Shown here: positions 21,787 to 30,142 of the stretch, piece by piece
How positions within the stretch are numbered: position 1 is the first letter of the stretch
How the letters are laid out: each line of letters opens with the position of its first letter
Assembly: GCA_964548165.1 (NCBI GenBank)
Contig: CAZJQD010000037.1
Coordinates: forward strand, 1 to 32,250
DNA: 32,250 bases
Source: CAZJQD01 sp964548165 [NCBI: uncultured bacterium]
GTDB lineage: Bacteria; UBA8481
Direction: 5' to 3'
Position numbers and translations under genes: made by a program
The notes under the pieces: generated by a model
The model's input: only the letters and a program-made list of their open reading frames with translations
Told to the model about the DNA's origin: nothing
The model's database searches: none

Positions 21787-21819
21787 CCGAGGGGAGCGCG
21801 CGAAAAGCTCCCCCCTCGG
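21787..21819 (-). promoter_or_regulatory. RNA hairpin 1 in the gspG leader
   Basis: CCGAGGGGAGC (21787-21797) pairs with GCTCCCCCCTCGG (21807-21819) as an 11-bp stem with a two-base bulge and a 9-nt loop. It abuts hairpin 2 with no spacer. On the minus-strand transcript it comes first, 22 nt after the glycosyltransferase stop. It could be a 3'-end or processing structure separating the glycosyltransferase mRNA from that of gspG. Confidence 0.5.
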
Positions 21820-21841
21820 ACTCCCCCCATCGCCTACAATT

Positions 21842-22732
21842 TCAATGCTCATCAGAAAATCTCCGCGAACTGTTAACCTTCTTATCGTCTCTCGACGCGG
21901 ATGCGGGACGCCCCGGGCGCCCGCCTAGTTCCGGCTCCCGTCCCAGCGCGTCGATCTCCCACGCGCGAACGGCCCTGAGCCACGTCGCAAAGGCGGCGGA
22001 TCCCGCGATGATGAGACCCGCCATGCCGTCCCGCCAGGCGCTCTGCAGGATCATCTTCTTCAGGAAGACGATGAAGGGGCCGGCAGTCAGGTTCCAGGCC
22101 AGGAGAGCAGAGCCCGGCCGTTCTCCCCGGCGCCTCGCCTCCACGGCCTCGCAACCCGAGAAGTGTAGGACCTTGCGACCCCAGTCGGCAACGTCCGCAT
22201 AGGAGTAGTGATCAAGCGGCTCGGCCAGGGTTCCACAGGGCCCCTTGGGATCCGGAACGCGGTGCACCTCCAGAGGCCACGAGGTCAGGCCGCGGGTCCA
22301 GAGGCGGACGACATGGCCGGGCCACCAGCCGCAGTGACGGATCCAGCGGCCGAGGAACCAGGTGCGGCGGGATACGCGGTAGGCGGGTCGCGCGTCGGGC
22401 GCGGCGATCGCCGCGCGGATCTCCGCGGCAAGCTCCGGGCTCACGACCTCGTCGGCATCGATCGAGAGCACCCAGTCGGCGGTTGCCGCCTCCAGGGCCC
22501 GGTTCTTGTTGGCGTGGATGCCGCCGTCGCCGGACGAGTGCCGGATGACGCGCGCCCCGCAGGCCTCGGCGATGCGGTCGGAGCCGTCCGTCGAGCCGCC
22601 GTCGACGACGATGATCTCGTCGCAGAATGAGAGCGCGCGGAGACAGCGCTCCAGGATGTGCGCCTCGTTCTCGGCGATGACGGCCGCGGCAATCGTGGGA
22701 GCGTTGGCGCGACCCGGGACCGAAGCCTTCAA
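21842..22732 (-). CDS. Family 2 glycosyltransferase (WaaE/KdtX-like)
   Basis: The ~296-residue enzyme has a GT-A fold: IAAAVIAENEAHILERCLRAL at the start, DEIIVVDGGSTDGSDRIAE (38-56), NKNRALEAATADWVLSIDADEVVSPEL with the metal-binding D-A-D (~90-95), and a C-terminal region with RWIRHCGWWPGHVVRLWTRG and ADVADWGRKVLHFS. This matches the lipopolysaccharide-core GT2 group (WaaE/KdtX, glucosyl- or heptose-adding), whose C-terminal part often contains one membrane-facing helix (AGPFIVFLKKMILQSAWRDG). The donor and acceptor are not known. The start is a TTG at 22732, which is weakly supported. It follows yebC by 45 nt on the same strand. Confidence 0.82.
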   Translation of the reverse strand: MKASVPGRANAPTIAAAVIAENEAHILERCLRALSFCDEIIVVDGGSTDGSDRIAEACGARVIRHSSGDGGIHANKNRALEAATADWVLSIDADEVVSPELAAEIRAAIAAPDARPAYRVSRRTWFLGRWIRHCGWWPGHVVRLWTRGLTSWPLEVHRVPDPKGPCGTLAEPLDHYSYADVADWGRKVLHFSGCEAVEARRRGERPGSALLAWNLTAGPFIVFLKKMILQSAWRDGMAGLIIAGSAAFATWLRAVRAWEIDALGREPELGGRPGRPASASRDDKKVNSSRRFSDEH

Positions 22733-22777
22733 GCCCTCGACCGACCCCGGATGCCGTGGATGGACGCTGGTGTCACG

Positions 22778-23500
22778 CTACTTCAGGTTGTGGAAGACGT
22801 TCTGCACGTCGTCGTCCTGCTCGAGCATGTCGACGAGCTTCATGACCTCGGTGGCCTGGTCCTCGGGGAGCTCGACGGACGTGGCCGGGATGTATTCCAG
22901 GGTCGCCGACAGGGGAGTGATCTTGCGGGCCTCGAGCGCGTGCTGGAGATTGCCGAACTCGCCGTAGGCGCAGCGGATCAGCAGTTGCGGCTCGCCCTTC
23001 TCGCCCGTGGTGTCGCCCATCTCCTCCAGGCCGTGATCGATGAGGTCGAGCTCCAGGGTCTCGGTGTCCAGGCCGGCGGGATCCAGGCGGAAGACGCCCA
23101 TGCGCTGGAAGAGAAAGGTGACGCTCCCCGAACCCGCCATGGTGCCGGCGCCCTTGCCGAGGATGGACCGTAGGTTGGCCGCCGTACGCGTCGGGTTGTC
23201 CGTTGCGCACTCGATGAGCAGCGCCACGCCGTGCGGAGCGTAGGCCTCGTACAGCGCCTCCTCGTAGCCCGCGGCGTCGCGACCGGAAGCGCGCTGGATG
23301 GCCTTCTCGATCCGGTCCTTGGGCATGTTGAGCGCGCGCGCGTTCTGGATGACGCGGCGGAGAACTGAATTCGATTCCGCGTTCGCGCCGCCGGCTCGCA
23401 CCGCGATGGCAATTTCCCGTCCGACCTTCGTGAAGGCCTTCGAGAGCTTGTCCCAGCGCGCGAACATCGTGTGCTTGCGTGTTTCAAAGATTCTTCCCAT
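22778..23500 (-). CDS. yebC: YebC/TACO1-family protein
   Basis: The 240-residue protein begins [20 protein letters not shown]. It then has [68 protein letters not shown], and the central [13 protein letters not shown], the usual YebC landmarks. ATG 23500 matches the family start; an upstream in-frame ATG at 23572 would add 24 non-homologous residues and cross the promoter. YebC proteins were annotated as transcription regulators, and some act on ribosomes at proline-rich stretches. That would suit the proline-rich proteins encoded nearby, though a link is speculative. In many bacteria yebC precedes ruvC; here it leads a glycosyltransferase and T2SS block. Confidence 0.93.
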   Translation of the reverse strand: MGRIFETRKHTMFARWDKLSKAFTKVGREIAIAVRAGGANAESNSVLRRVIQNARALNMPKDRIEKAIQRASGRDAAGYEEALYEAYAPHGVALLIECATDNPTRTAANLRSILGKGAGTMAGSGSVTFLFQRMGVFRLDPAGLDTETLELDLIDHGLEEMGDTTGEKGEPQLLIRCAYGEFGNLQHALEARKITPLSATLEYIPATSVELPEDQATEVMKLVDMLEQDDDVQNVFHNLK

Positions 23501-23513
23501 GGGTCTGGCCCCG

Positions 23514-23542
23514 AGATTACGCCCTCGAAAGCCCGCCTGCAA
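23514..23542 (-). promoter_or_regulatory. Putative promoter of yebC
   Basis: TTGCAG (23542-23537), exactly 17 nt, and TAATCT (23519-23514) give a near-consensus pair on the minus strand. Transcription would start near 23507, leaving a leader of about 7 nt before ATG 23500, too short for a normal Shine-Dalgarno sequence. Confidence 0.5.
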
Positions 23543-23610
23543 GGTGGGGATAACGAGCAAGTCAACGAGCATGGGACGGGGAACCGCCGGGGGCAGGAGG
23601 GCGTCTCATG

Positions 23611-23619
23611 TGGTAGACT
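23611..23619 (+). promoter_or_regulatory. Extended -10 of the AsmA-family gene
   Basis: TGGTAGACT (23611-23619) is a TGN-TANNNT extended -10, 9 nt before ATG 23629. No -35 is convincing at the proper distance. It is divergent from the yebC promoter and about 70 nt from it. Confidence 0.3.
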
Positions 23620-23628
23620 GAGCGAGCC

Positions 23629-26352
23629 ATGACGAGCGATTCCTTTCCCCCCTCCACCCCTTTACCGACCCCTGCACCGGCATCGCCCGCGCGTCGCTCA
23701 GGCCTTCTCAAGGGAGCGGCTGTTGCGGCCGCGTTACTGCTCGTGGCCGTCCTCGTCCTGGCTGGGGTGGCGCGCGCTCTTCTCGACGAGGAGACGCTGA
23801 AGAGGGAACTGGGCGCCAAGCTCGGGAGGACGGTCGCCTACGCGTCGCTCTCGCCCGGATTCTTCTCGCTCTCGTTGACCGACCTCGCTGTTGGCGACAC
23901 CGCGGGATTCGCGCCCGATCCGCTCCTCTCGGCGCCGCGGCTCTCGATGAGCTACTCCCTGCTGGCCCTCCTGACCGGGAAGCTTCGCATCGAGACCATC
24001 ACGCTTAGTGATGCCGTCGTGGTCATCGAGCGGGACACTGCGGGTCGCACGAGCATTGACGACCTCCTGGTCCCGGCGTCCGGCGACGGCGTCGTCCAGC
24101 TGGAATCGCTGGTGCTGGAGAATTGCCGCTTCGTGCTCCGCCAGCCCGGCGGGGAGTATCAACTCGCCGAGGTCACGGGTGCGCTCGGCCGGCTCTCCTC
24201 CACGGCGCCCAGCTTCAGCCTGGCCGCGAAGTTCCTGGATCGACCGCTCTCGCTGACCAACGGGTCCTATGACATTCCCACCGGCACCCTGGCGCTCCGC
24301 GCCGATCTCGATGGACTCCCCCTGGAGACCCTCCCCGTGCCCCGCGATGTCTTCGACGTGAAGGGCCTCGCGCTGAATGCCGGTATGGACATCTCGGCCT
24401 CGCCCGAGAGCGCGGTCTTGAAGGGAGAGCTCTCCGCCGCGGGCGACCGGATCGATCTCGATCTCGTCCTGGCGTGGAGCGAGGCGATCACGGCGCACGG
24501 GACCGCAACCGCGAATGTTGACGTGGCCACCCTGCGCCGCGCGGCCGCGCTGAGGGCGCCCCTCGACGAGATGGCGGCCTCTGGTCGCGTCAGCGCCTCC
24601 GTCAAGCTGAATGGCCCTATCGATCGGATCCCGCTCGCTGTGAACGGCCAGTTCCTGGGACTCTCGGTGAAGCCGAAGGGATTTACCGCGCGCCTCGAGG
24701 ATCTGCGTGGCGCGTTTCGCGCCTCCCCGGAGGCCCTCGTCCTGGAGGCCGTCACCTTGACGGCCTCCGGCATGAAGCTCGCCGTCAGCGGCACGATCGG
24801 GCTGGCCGCCGAGACGCTCGACCTCGCGGTGAAGGGCGACCCCGTGAACTTCGCCGGGCTGGCGGGTCTCCTGGATCCGCCCGTTCTGCCGGCGGGCGTT
24901 AGGATCAGCGGGGGAGGCGCCGTCGACATGCGGCTCACCGGCCCCATGAAGAATCCGCAGGCGCGCGGCACCGTGCGCCTCGACGGCGTCGATGCTCAAC
25001 TGGCCGACCCGCCGGTCCAGCTCTCCGACATCCGCGGCAATCTCCAGCTCACGGGCGATCGCGTGGTCATCCCCCAGGTCGACGCTCGCTTGAAGTCGGG
25101 AACGATCCGCGCCTCCGGCACATACCTCCTGGGCCCCGGTTCCTTCGACATGGCGCTCAAGGCGGACAACGTCGACCTCGCCGAGCTTCCGGTCACGCTG
25201 GGTGTGGCGGGGATGAATGCGTCGGGCCTTGCCGGGTTCGACGGCAAGATTTCCGGTACGGCCGCCGCGCCGCGCGTCGCCGGTACGGTCACGTCTCCCT
25301 CGATGAAGTTCTTCGGCGTCGATGTCTCGGAACTCTCCGGCCGCCTGCTGTATAACGCCGACGCCTTCACGCTGGATGATTTCCAGGCGCGGCTGCTCGG
25401 TGGGCTCATCAAGGGCGACGCGGCCGCCACGCTTGGCGACGCCGCCCTGCCCTTCACCGCGAATATCCGCGCCGATGCGCTCGGCCTGCCCCAGCTCCTA
25501 CAGGCTGTGGCTGGTTACAGCGGCGCCACGTCCGGAACGCTCGGCGCCGTCATTGCGCTCGCAGGCCGCGGCAGTGATCGCGGCTCCTATACCGGGACCG
25601 CGACGGCCAACGTCACGGAGGCCGGCTTCGGCTCACTGCCCGCGCTCGAGCAGCTCGCGCCCTTCCTCGGGCTCTCCGCCGACAAGGTGCGATCGTTCCG
25701 CAGTGCGTCAGGCTCGTTCAGCATCCAGAACGGCCTCGCGCGACTCTCGCGCCCGCTCAAGCTGGAGGCCGCCGGATACAGCGTTACTGCCGATGGCGCG
25801 CTCGGCCTCGATGGAGCGCTCCAGCTTGCGTGCAAGGCCGACCTTCCGTCCAACTCGGTGGCCGGACGCATCGGGGGTCAGAACATCGCGCAGGTGCTGG
25901 GCGTGAGGCAGGCGGGCGATCGCACGGTCGTGCCGTTCACGGCCGGCGGCACGCTCTTCGCGCCGCGATTCGGACTCGATGTGAAGGCCGAGGACGTCGT
26001 GGGCGGGCTGATGCAGGAGGGACTGGGCCGGATGGACGGCGAGCATGCGGACGCGGTGCGCCAGGCCGCGGAGGCTCTATTCGGCGGCCAGCGGCCCGCA
26101 ACCCCAGGTTCGGCGACCCCCGGGTCCGCGACCCCCGGGTCTGCGACTCCCGGGGCTCAGCCGTCCGTGCCGACGTCCACGGACTCGCCGGCGCCCGCTC
26201 AGCCCGGAGCGGTGCGGAGCCTGCCGCAGGATGCCGTCTTCGGCATTCTCGACGGCGTGCTGGGCCGACGACGGACGACGGCGCCTGCCACGACGACGGT
26301 CCCGCCCGCCAGTTCCGCGACCGACGCGGCCGCAGAGACCGACAAGAAGTAG
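23629..26352 (+). CDS. AsmA-family inner-membrane/periplasmic protein
   Basis: The 907-residue protein has a proline-rich cytoplasmic N-terminus, one transmembrane helix (AAALLLVAVLVLAGVARALL, ~33-52), and then the AsmA opening LLDEETLKRELGAKLGRTVAYASLSPGFFSLSLTDLAVGD. A very long beta-groove region follows, with repeats of the type L(x)A(D/T)LxGxLxL. Its C-terminal part has the AsmA_2-like GTGxSxGxxxLxL pattern (GSFSIQNGLARLSRPLKLEAAGYSVTADGALGLDGALQL). Such proteins are thought to bridge inner and outer membranes and move phospholipids. Residues 824-843 are four copies of a 15-bp unit encoding ATPG(S/A), followed by a Ser/Pro/Thr-rich tail ending in charged residues. Confidence 0.85.
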   Translation: MTSDSFPPSTPLPTPAPASPARRSGLLKGAAVAAALLLVAVLVLAGVARALLDEETLKRELGAKLGRTVAYASLSPGFFSLSLTDLAVGDTAGFAPDPLLSAPRLSMSYSLLALLTGKLRIETITLSDAVVVIERDTAGRTSIDDLLVPASGDGVVQLESLVLENCRFVLRQPGGEYQLAEVTGALGRLSSTAPSFSLAAKFLDRPLSLTNGSYDIPTGTLALRADLDGLPLETLPVPRDVFDVKGLALNAGMDISASPESAVLKGELSAAGDRIDLDLVLAWSEAITAHGTATANVDVATLRRAAALRAPLDEMAASGRVSASVKLNGPIDRIPLAVNGQFLGLSVKPKGFTARLEDLRGAFRASPEALVLEAVTLTASGMKLAVSGTIGLAAETLDLAVKGDPVNFAGLAGLLDPPVLPAGVRISGGGAVDMRLTGPMKNPQARGTVRLDGVDAQLADPPVQLSDIRGNLQLTGDRVVIPQVDARLKSGTIRASGTYLLGPGSFDMALKADNVDLAELPVTLGVAGMNASGLAGFDGKISGTAAAPRVAGTVTSPSMKFFGVDVSELSGRLLYNADAFTLDDFQARLLGGLIKGDAAATLGDAALPFTANIRADALGLPQLLQAVAGYSGATSGTLGAVIALAGRGSDRGSYTGTATANVTEAGFGSLPALEQLAPFLGLSADKVRSFRSASGSFSIQNGLARLSRPLKLEAAGYSVTADGALGLDGALQLACKADLPSNSVAGRIGGQNIAQVLGVRQAGDRTVVPFTAGGTLFAPRFGLDVKAEDVVGGLMQEGLGRMDGEHADAVRQAAEALFGGQRPATPGSATPGSATPGSATPGAQPSVPTSTDSPAPAQPGAVRSLPQDAVFGILDGVLGRRRTTAPATTTVPPASSATDAAAETDKK
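26098..26157 (+). repeat. Four tandem 15-bp coding repeats (ATPGS units)
   Basis: Four consecutive 15-nt units, near GCGACCCCCGGGTCC, encode ATPGS three times and ATPGA once, near the C-terminus of the AsmA-family protein. This is a slippage-prone linker. Confidence 0.85.
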
Positions 26353-26436
26353 GACTGCGGCGGCCTTCTGCCGGAGAACGTCCTAGGAAACTACTTCTAC
26401 CTGATCGCGGGCTATGAGCAAGTTTTCAACACGGAG

Positions 26437-26587
26437 ACCACGGGGACCACGGAGAAGTTCAATCCAAAGAGGGGTCAAGATATTGGCGCCACAGATCCAT
26501 CTCAACAGACAAATCCGAGGTACAGATGTCGGTACTCATTCCTTGTCTGGATTCTTCTTTTTCGCCTTGCTCCGTGGTCCCCGTGGT
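26437..26587. repeat. Palindrome-bounded intergenic repeat, copy B
   Basis: ACCACGGGGACCACGGAG (26437-26454) is repeated in inverse orientation without mismatch at 26570-26587. It encloses ~115 nt unrelated to the interior of copy A (13580-13750). The arms belong to the same family: both are built from CCACGGAG/CCACGGGG units. It sits between the convergent AsmA-family and LEA-like genes and fills most of that 257-nt gap; I see no other feature there. Confidence 0.7.
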
Positions 26588-26609
26588 GTGAATTCATGAA
26601 GAGATCGGG

Positions 26610-27425
26610 TTAGCGCGGGCTGAGCGCGGGCATGCGGACGTTGCCCCATGGGGTGACGAGCGATCCGGTCGGCACGATCTGGGGCTCGCCGAGGCGGCCG
26701 CCCATCAGCATCTGGATCACGGCCTGCGCCGCGGAGACCTCGCCCAGGAGTGAGATCCTGCCGGTCGATGCGGCCTCCACGTTGCCGCCCGTCGTCGCCG
26801 TGATGTTGCCGACGGAGACGGAACCGAGCGTGAGCGTGTAGCCGAGATCAGCGAGGCCGATGGCGCCGATATTGGGGTTCACGATATCGGCGTCCACGCG
26901 CACGCGGGCGCGCGTCATGGTGACCTCGCCGGGCTGAACGGTCATCGATCGAAACTCGGGCACCTTCAAGATCGGCGCCTTGCCGGTGTAGGAGAGCGGG
27001 AGCGAGAGCTCCTGGCCAAGAGGATTCACGACAAGGGTTCCCCGCACCGTGTACTCGAGCTCGTTCTTATCCTTGAGCGATTGGAATTGGTTCCAGATGT
27101 CGAGGTAGCGGAGCTTCACCGGGAGCGTGGCGATGCCGATGCCGGAGGCCGGCAGGTCGAGCTGTGTCGTCGTGTCGCTCTCGAAGAGCTGGGAGCCGGC
27201 GATGTCCATCGCGTAGCGGAAGCGCGGCGTCCGGATCGCGAACGAGTAGGGATTCTCGACGGCGACATCGAAGGCCAGGGAGACGCCCTCGAAGTCGATG
27301 CCCGTGATCCGAGGCGTCACGTCCTTGATGCTGGGGCGGGCGAGGGAGCCAAGGACATCGGAGGAGGAGCACCCGAGGGGCGCGAGGATCAGCGCGGCCA
27401 GCGCCAGGATGGTGAAGGTTCTCAT
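26610..27425 (-). CDS. LEA14-like (WHy domain) lipoprotein
   Basis: The 271-residue protein has a signal peptide with lipobox LAPLGC (Cys19), so it is a lipoprotein. Two LEA type-2/WHy-type domains follow: IKDVTPRITGIDFEGVSLAFDVAVENPYSFAIRTPRFRY at ~33-71 (the VENPY motif is typical), then VTMTRARVRVDADIVNPNIGAIGLADLGYTL at ~167-197, with the repeated VxNPN pattern. A small LPLSYTGKAPI segment lies between them. Homologues are found in desiccation-related and envelope proteins, with role unknown. The ribosome-binding site AGGGAGA stands 8 nt before the ATG. It is divergent from the ROK-ppx-ppk operon. Confidence 0.85.
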   Translation of the reverse strand: MRTFTILALAALILAPLGCSSSDVLGSLARPSIKDVTPRITGIDFEGVSLAFDVAVENPYSFAIRTPRFRYAMDIAGSQLFESDTTTQLDLPASGIGIATLPVKLRYLDIWNQFQSLKDKNELEYTVRGTLVVNPLGQELSLPLSYTGKAPILKVPEFRSMTVQPGEVTMTRARVRVDADIVNPNIGAIGLADLGYTLTLGSVSVGNITATTGGNVEAASTGRISLLGEVSAAQAVIQMLMGGRLGEPQIVPTGSLVTPWGNVRMPALSPR

Positions 27426-27535
27426 GAGAAGGTCTCCCTGGCCGCGTGCGAGCGGCCCGTAAGCAAACGGTCAGGAATGGCCGCGAGGGCGAGAAGCGGC
27501 CGGAATCCCGATGGTCGTGAATGTGCCCTGTAAGG

Positions 27536-27541
27536 TATGAT
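27536..27541 (+). promoter_or_regulatory. Possible -10 of the ROK-ppx-ppk operon
   Basis: TATGAT (27536-27541) stands 30 nt before ATG 27572. No good -35 is visible; GGTCGT or TCGTGA at 15-17 nt are weak. An ordinary leader with the GGGAGGGA ribosome-binding site follows, unlike the leaderless promoters elsewhere. Confidence 0.3.
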
Positions 27542-27571
27542 AGCCCGGAAGTCGGTCGTCCGGGAGGGAAC

Positions 27572-28564
27572 ATGGAGAAGAAGAGCGAGCGCGTCTGGGT
27601 GGGCCTGGACATGGGGGCCACGAAGATGCGCGCCGTCGTCTTCGACAACGGCTTCAAGCCGCTCTCCAACGCCAAGAAGAAGACCCGCGGCCACGAGGGC
27701 GCCGCGGCGGGCCTCGAGCGGGCCGCGGAGGTCATCCGCGAGGCCCTGGAGGCTGCGAAGGTGGAACCGGAGCGGCTGACCGGCATCGGCGTGGGATGTC
27801 CCGGACCGCTCGACCTCGACCGCGGCATCATCCTCGACGCGCCGAACATGGGCTGGAAGAACGTCAAGATCAAGGAAGCGCTCGAAAAGTCCTTCAAGGT
27901 CGACGCCTTCATCCTCAACGACGTCGACGCGGGCGTGTACGGCGAGTATCGACTGGGCGCGGCGCGCGGCGCTCGTTGCGCGGTCGGCGTCTTTCCCGGG
28001 ACCGGGATCGGCGGCGGCTGTGTCTACCAGGGCGAACTGATCCGGGGCGCCACCGGCTCCTGCATGGAGCTCGGTCACATCCAGGTCCTGCCGGAGGGCC
28101 CCGTCTGCGGGTGCGGCCAGAAGGGGTGCCTGGAGGCCGTGGCGAGCCGGATGGCCATTGCCGCTCAGGCCGCGCAGGCCGCGGCGCGCGGTGAGGCGCC
28201 GGCTCTACGGGAGATGGCGGGCACCGATCTCTCCGCGATCCGGTCCAGCGTGATCGCGCGGTCGATCGAGGCCGGGGACGTGGCCGTCGAGGCGATCGTG
28301 AGAAGGGCCGCCCGCTGGGTGGGCGTGGGTCTCGCGAGCGTCGTGAACCTCCTGTCGCCGGACATCATCGTCCTGGGCGGCGGCCTCGTCGAGGCGATGC
28401 CGAAGATCTACCTGGACGAAGTGGATCGCGCGGTGCGCGCGCAGTGCATGCCCGCCTACCGCAAGCTCTTCCGCGTCGAGATCGCCCGGCTGGACGCCGA
28501 TGCCGCCTCGGCCGGCGCGGCCGCATGGGCCCAGCATCGCGTGACGGCTAAGGATCGCGACTAG
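27572..28564 (+). CDS. ROK-family sugar kinase (glucokinase-type)
   Basis: From ATG 27572 (GGGAGGGA upstream) the product has 330 residues. WVGLDMGATKMRAVVFD (9-25) is the ATP phosphate loop, GIGVGCPGPLD (71-81) and LNDVDAG (115-121, Asp117 the catalytic base) follow, and GTGIGGGCVYQGELIRGATG (143-162) leads to ELGHI (166-170). The ROK zinc site is His169 with Cys179, Cys181 and Cys186 in CGCGQKGC. It should phosphorylate glucose or a related hexose or N-acyl-hexosamine. It is the first gene of an operon with ppx and ppk1, which raises the possibility of polyphosphate as donor. However, polyphosphate glucokinases of actinobacteria usually lack the Cys motif, so ATP is the default. Confidence 0.9.
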   Translation: MEKKSERVWVGLDMGATKMRAVVFDNGFKPLSNAKKKTRGHEGAAAGLERAAEVIREALEAAKVEPERLTGIGVGCPGPLDLDRGIILDAPNMGWKNVKIKEALEKSFKVDAFILNDVDAGVYGEYRLGAARGARCAVGVFPGTGIGGGCVYQGELIRGATGSCMELGHIQVLPEGPVCGCGQKGCLEAVASRMAIAAQAAQAAARGEAPALREMAGTDLSAIRSSVIARSIEAGDVAVEAIVRRAARWVGVGLASVVNLLSPDIIVLGGGLVEAMPKIYLDEVDRAVRAQCMPAYRKLFRVEIARLDADAASAGAAAWAQHRVTAKDRD

Positions 28565-30142
28565 GTGGCCGAGAGCACGAACCCGGACGAAGGGGTGGGA
28601 ATGCCCTTCGCCGTCATGGACCTCGGCTCGAACGCGATCCGCATGGCCGTCGCCCAGCGCAACGCCGACGGCTCCGTCAGGCTCATCGATAACCTCGAGC
28701 AAGCAACGACACTCGGGCGACAGGTCTTCACCAAGGGGACCATCGGCCGCAAGGCAATCGAGGACACCGTCCAGGTGCTCAAGCGATTCCGCGACCATCT
28801 CCGCGAGTACCAGATCACCGATCCCTCGCAGGTACGCGCGGTCGCGACGAGCGCCCTTCGCGAGGCCTCGAACGCGTCCGATGTCGTCGACCGGATCGAG
28901 ATCGCGACGGGATTCCAGGTCGACGTCATCGACGAGGCGGAGGTCAATCGCCTGACCTATCTCGGCGTCCTGCCGTCCATCCACGCGGAGCACAACCTGG
29001 CCGGCGCGCCCGTCCTGGTGCTGGAGGTTGGCGGCGGGAGCACGGAGTGGTTGTTGTTGAAGGACGACGACGTGATGGCCGCCCACGCCTTTCGCCTCGG
29101 CGCCGTACGGCTCCGCGAGTCGCTGGAAGGATTGAGCGGCCCGCGCGCGAGGCTCCGCAAGCTCATGGAGACCCAGATCGAGGCTGGGCTGGAACAAGGA
29201 GCGCGGGTCCTGCCGCCTCCCCAGGAGAATCTCCAGATGGTGGCGATGGGCGGCGATATCCGCTTCGCCGCGACCCAGGTCGTTCCGAACTGGGAGGAAG
29301 GGAGGATGGCGAAGGTCAGCGTCAGCGCGCTCTCCAAGTTCACCGACACCGTCCTGGGCCTCTCCGTCGACGAACTGGTGCGCGCTCACCGGCTGACCTA
29401 CCCCGCGGCCGAGACCCTGGGACCGGCTCTCCTCTCGTACGTCCTCATCGCCCGCCGCCTCAACCTCCGTAACATCTGGGTCACGCGCGCCACGCTCCGC
29501 GACGGGCTCTTGCACGAGACCGCCTCGCCGAAGGCCTGGGCGGCCCGGAACCGGGAGCAGATCCTCAGGTCCGCGATCGGCCTGGGCCGGCGCTACGGGT
29601 TCGAGGAGGAACACGGCCTGCAGGTGGCCGCGAACGCCACGGGGCTCTTCGAGGCGCTGAAGGACGAGCACGGGCTCGATGAACGTCACGAGCTGATCCT
29701 GCACGTGGCTGGAATTCTCCACGAGGTCGGGCTGTACATCTCGAATCGAAGCCACCACAAGCACTCGCAGTACATCATCCAGAACAGCGACGTCTTCGGA
29801 TTGAGCCGACGCGACCTGCTCTTCGTCGGGCTCGTCGCGCGCTATCACCGCCGCGCCACGCCCAAGCCCATTCACGAGGGATACAACCTCCTGGACCGGC
29901 CCGGCCGGCTGGCCGTCGTGAAGATGGCGGCGCTCCTAAGGGTGGCCGATGCGCTGGAGCGGACGCACGTCGGGCGGATCCGCAGTTTCTCGGTGCGGCG
30001 CGAGAACGATCGGTTCGTCCTGGAGGTCTCGGGCGTCGATGATGTCGCGCTCGAGCAGCTCGCGCTCGAGCAGAAGGGCGGGCTCTTCGCGGAGGTCTTC
30101 GGCAGGCCGATCGTGATCGAGTCGGCGGGCGGCGTCGCGTGA
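28565..30142 (+). CDS. ppx: Exopolyphosphatase / pppGpp phosphatase (Ppx/GppA)
   Basis: This 525-residue protein starts GTG at 28565, immediately after the ROK stop; an in-frame ATG at 28601 with GGGGTGGGA before it is a real alternative. The actin-like hydrolase domains carry MDLGSNAIRMAV (18-29), AVATSALREA (92-101) and VLEVGGGSTEWLLL (152-165), the Ppx phosphate loops, with DEAEVNRLTYLG as the usual EAR/EGE-like segment. From about residue 340 an HD-type domain follows (LILHVAGILHEVGLYIS; SHHKHSQYIIQNS; LLRVADALERT), as in long Ppx enzymes. It degrades polyphosphate from the ends, or removes phosphate from pppGpp. The 4-nt overlap (GTGA) with ppk1 makes a tightly coupled synthesis/degradation pair. 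Confidence 0.93.
   Translation: MAESTNPDEGVGMPFAVMDLGSNAIRMAVAQRNADGSVRLIDNLEQATTLGRQVFTKGTIGRKAIEDTVQVLKRFRDHLREYQITDPSQVRAVATSALREASNASDVVDRIEIATGFQVDVIDEAEVNRLTYLGVLPSIHAEHNLAGAPVLVLEVGGGSTEWLLLKDDDVMAAHAFRLGAVRLRESLEGLSGPRARLRKLMETQIEAGLEQGARVLPPPQENLQMVAMGGDIRFAATQVVPNWEEGRMAKVSVSALSKFTDTVLGLSVDELVRAHRLTYPAAETLGPALLSYVLIARRLNLRNIWVTRATLRDGLLHETASPKAWAARNREQILRSAIGLGRRYGFEEEHGLQVAANATGLFEALKDEHGLDERHELILHVAGILHEVGLYISNRSHHKHSQYIIQNSDVFGLSRRDLLFVGLVARYHRRATPKPIHEGYNLLDRPGRLAVVKMAALLRVADALERTHVGRIRSFSVRRENDRFVLEVSGVDDVALEQLALEQKGGLFAEVFGRPIVIESAGGVA

Noticed and set aside
26414-26599. 61-codon plus-strand frame over the second palindromic repeat
   Set aside because: Its N-terminal Arg/Pro/Gly string is translated repeat arm; no ribosome-binding site or conserved feature.
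28205-29875. 556-codon minus-strand frame opposite ppx
   Set aside because: It is the mirror of Ppx/GppA; no start signal or recognisable motif.
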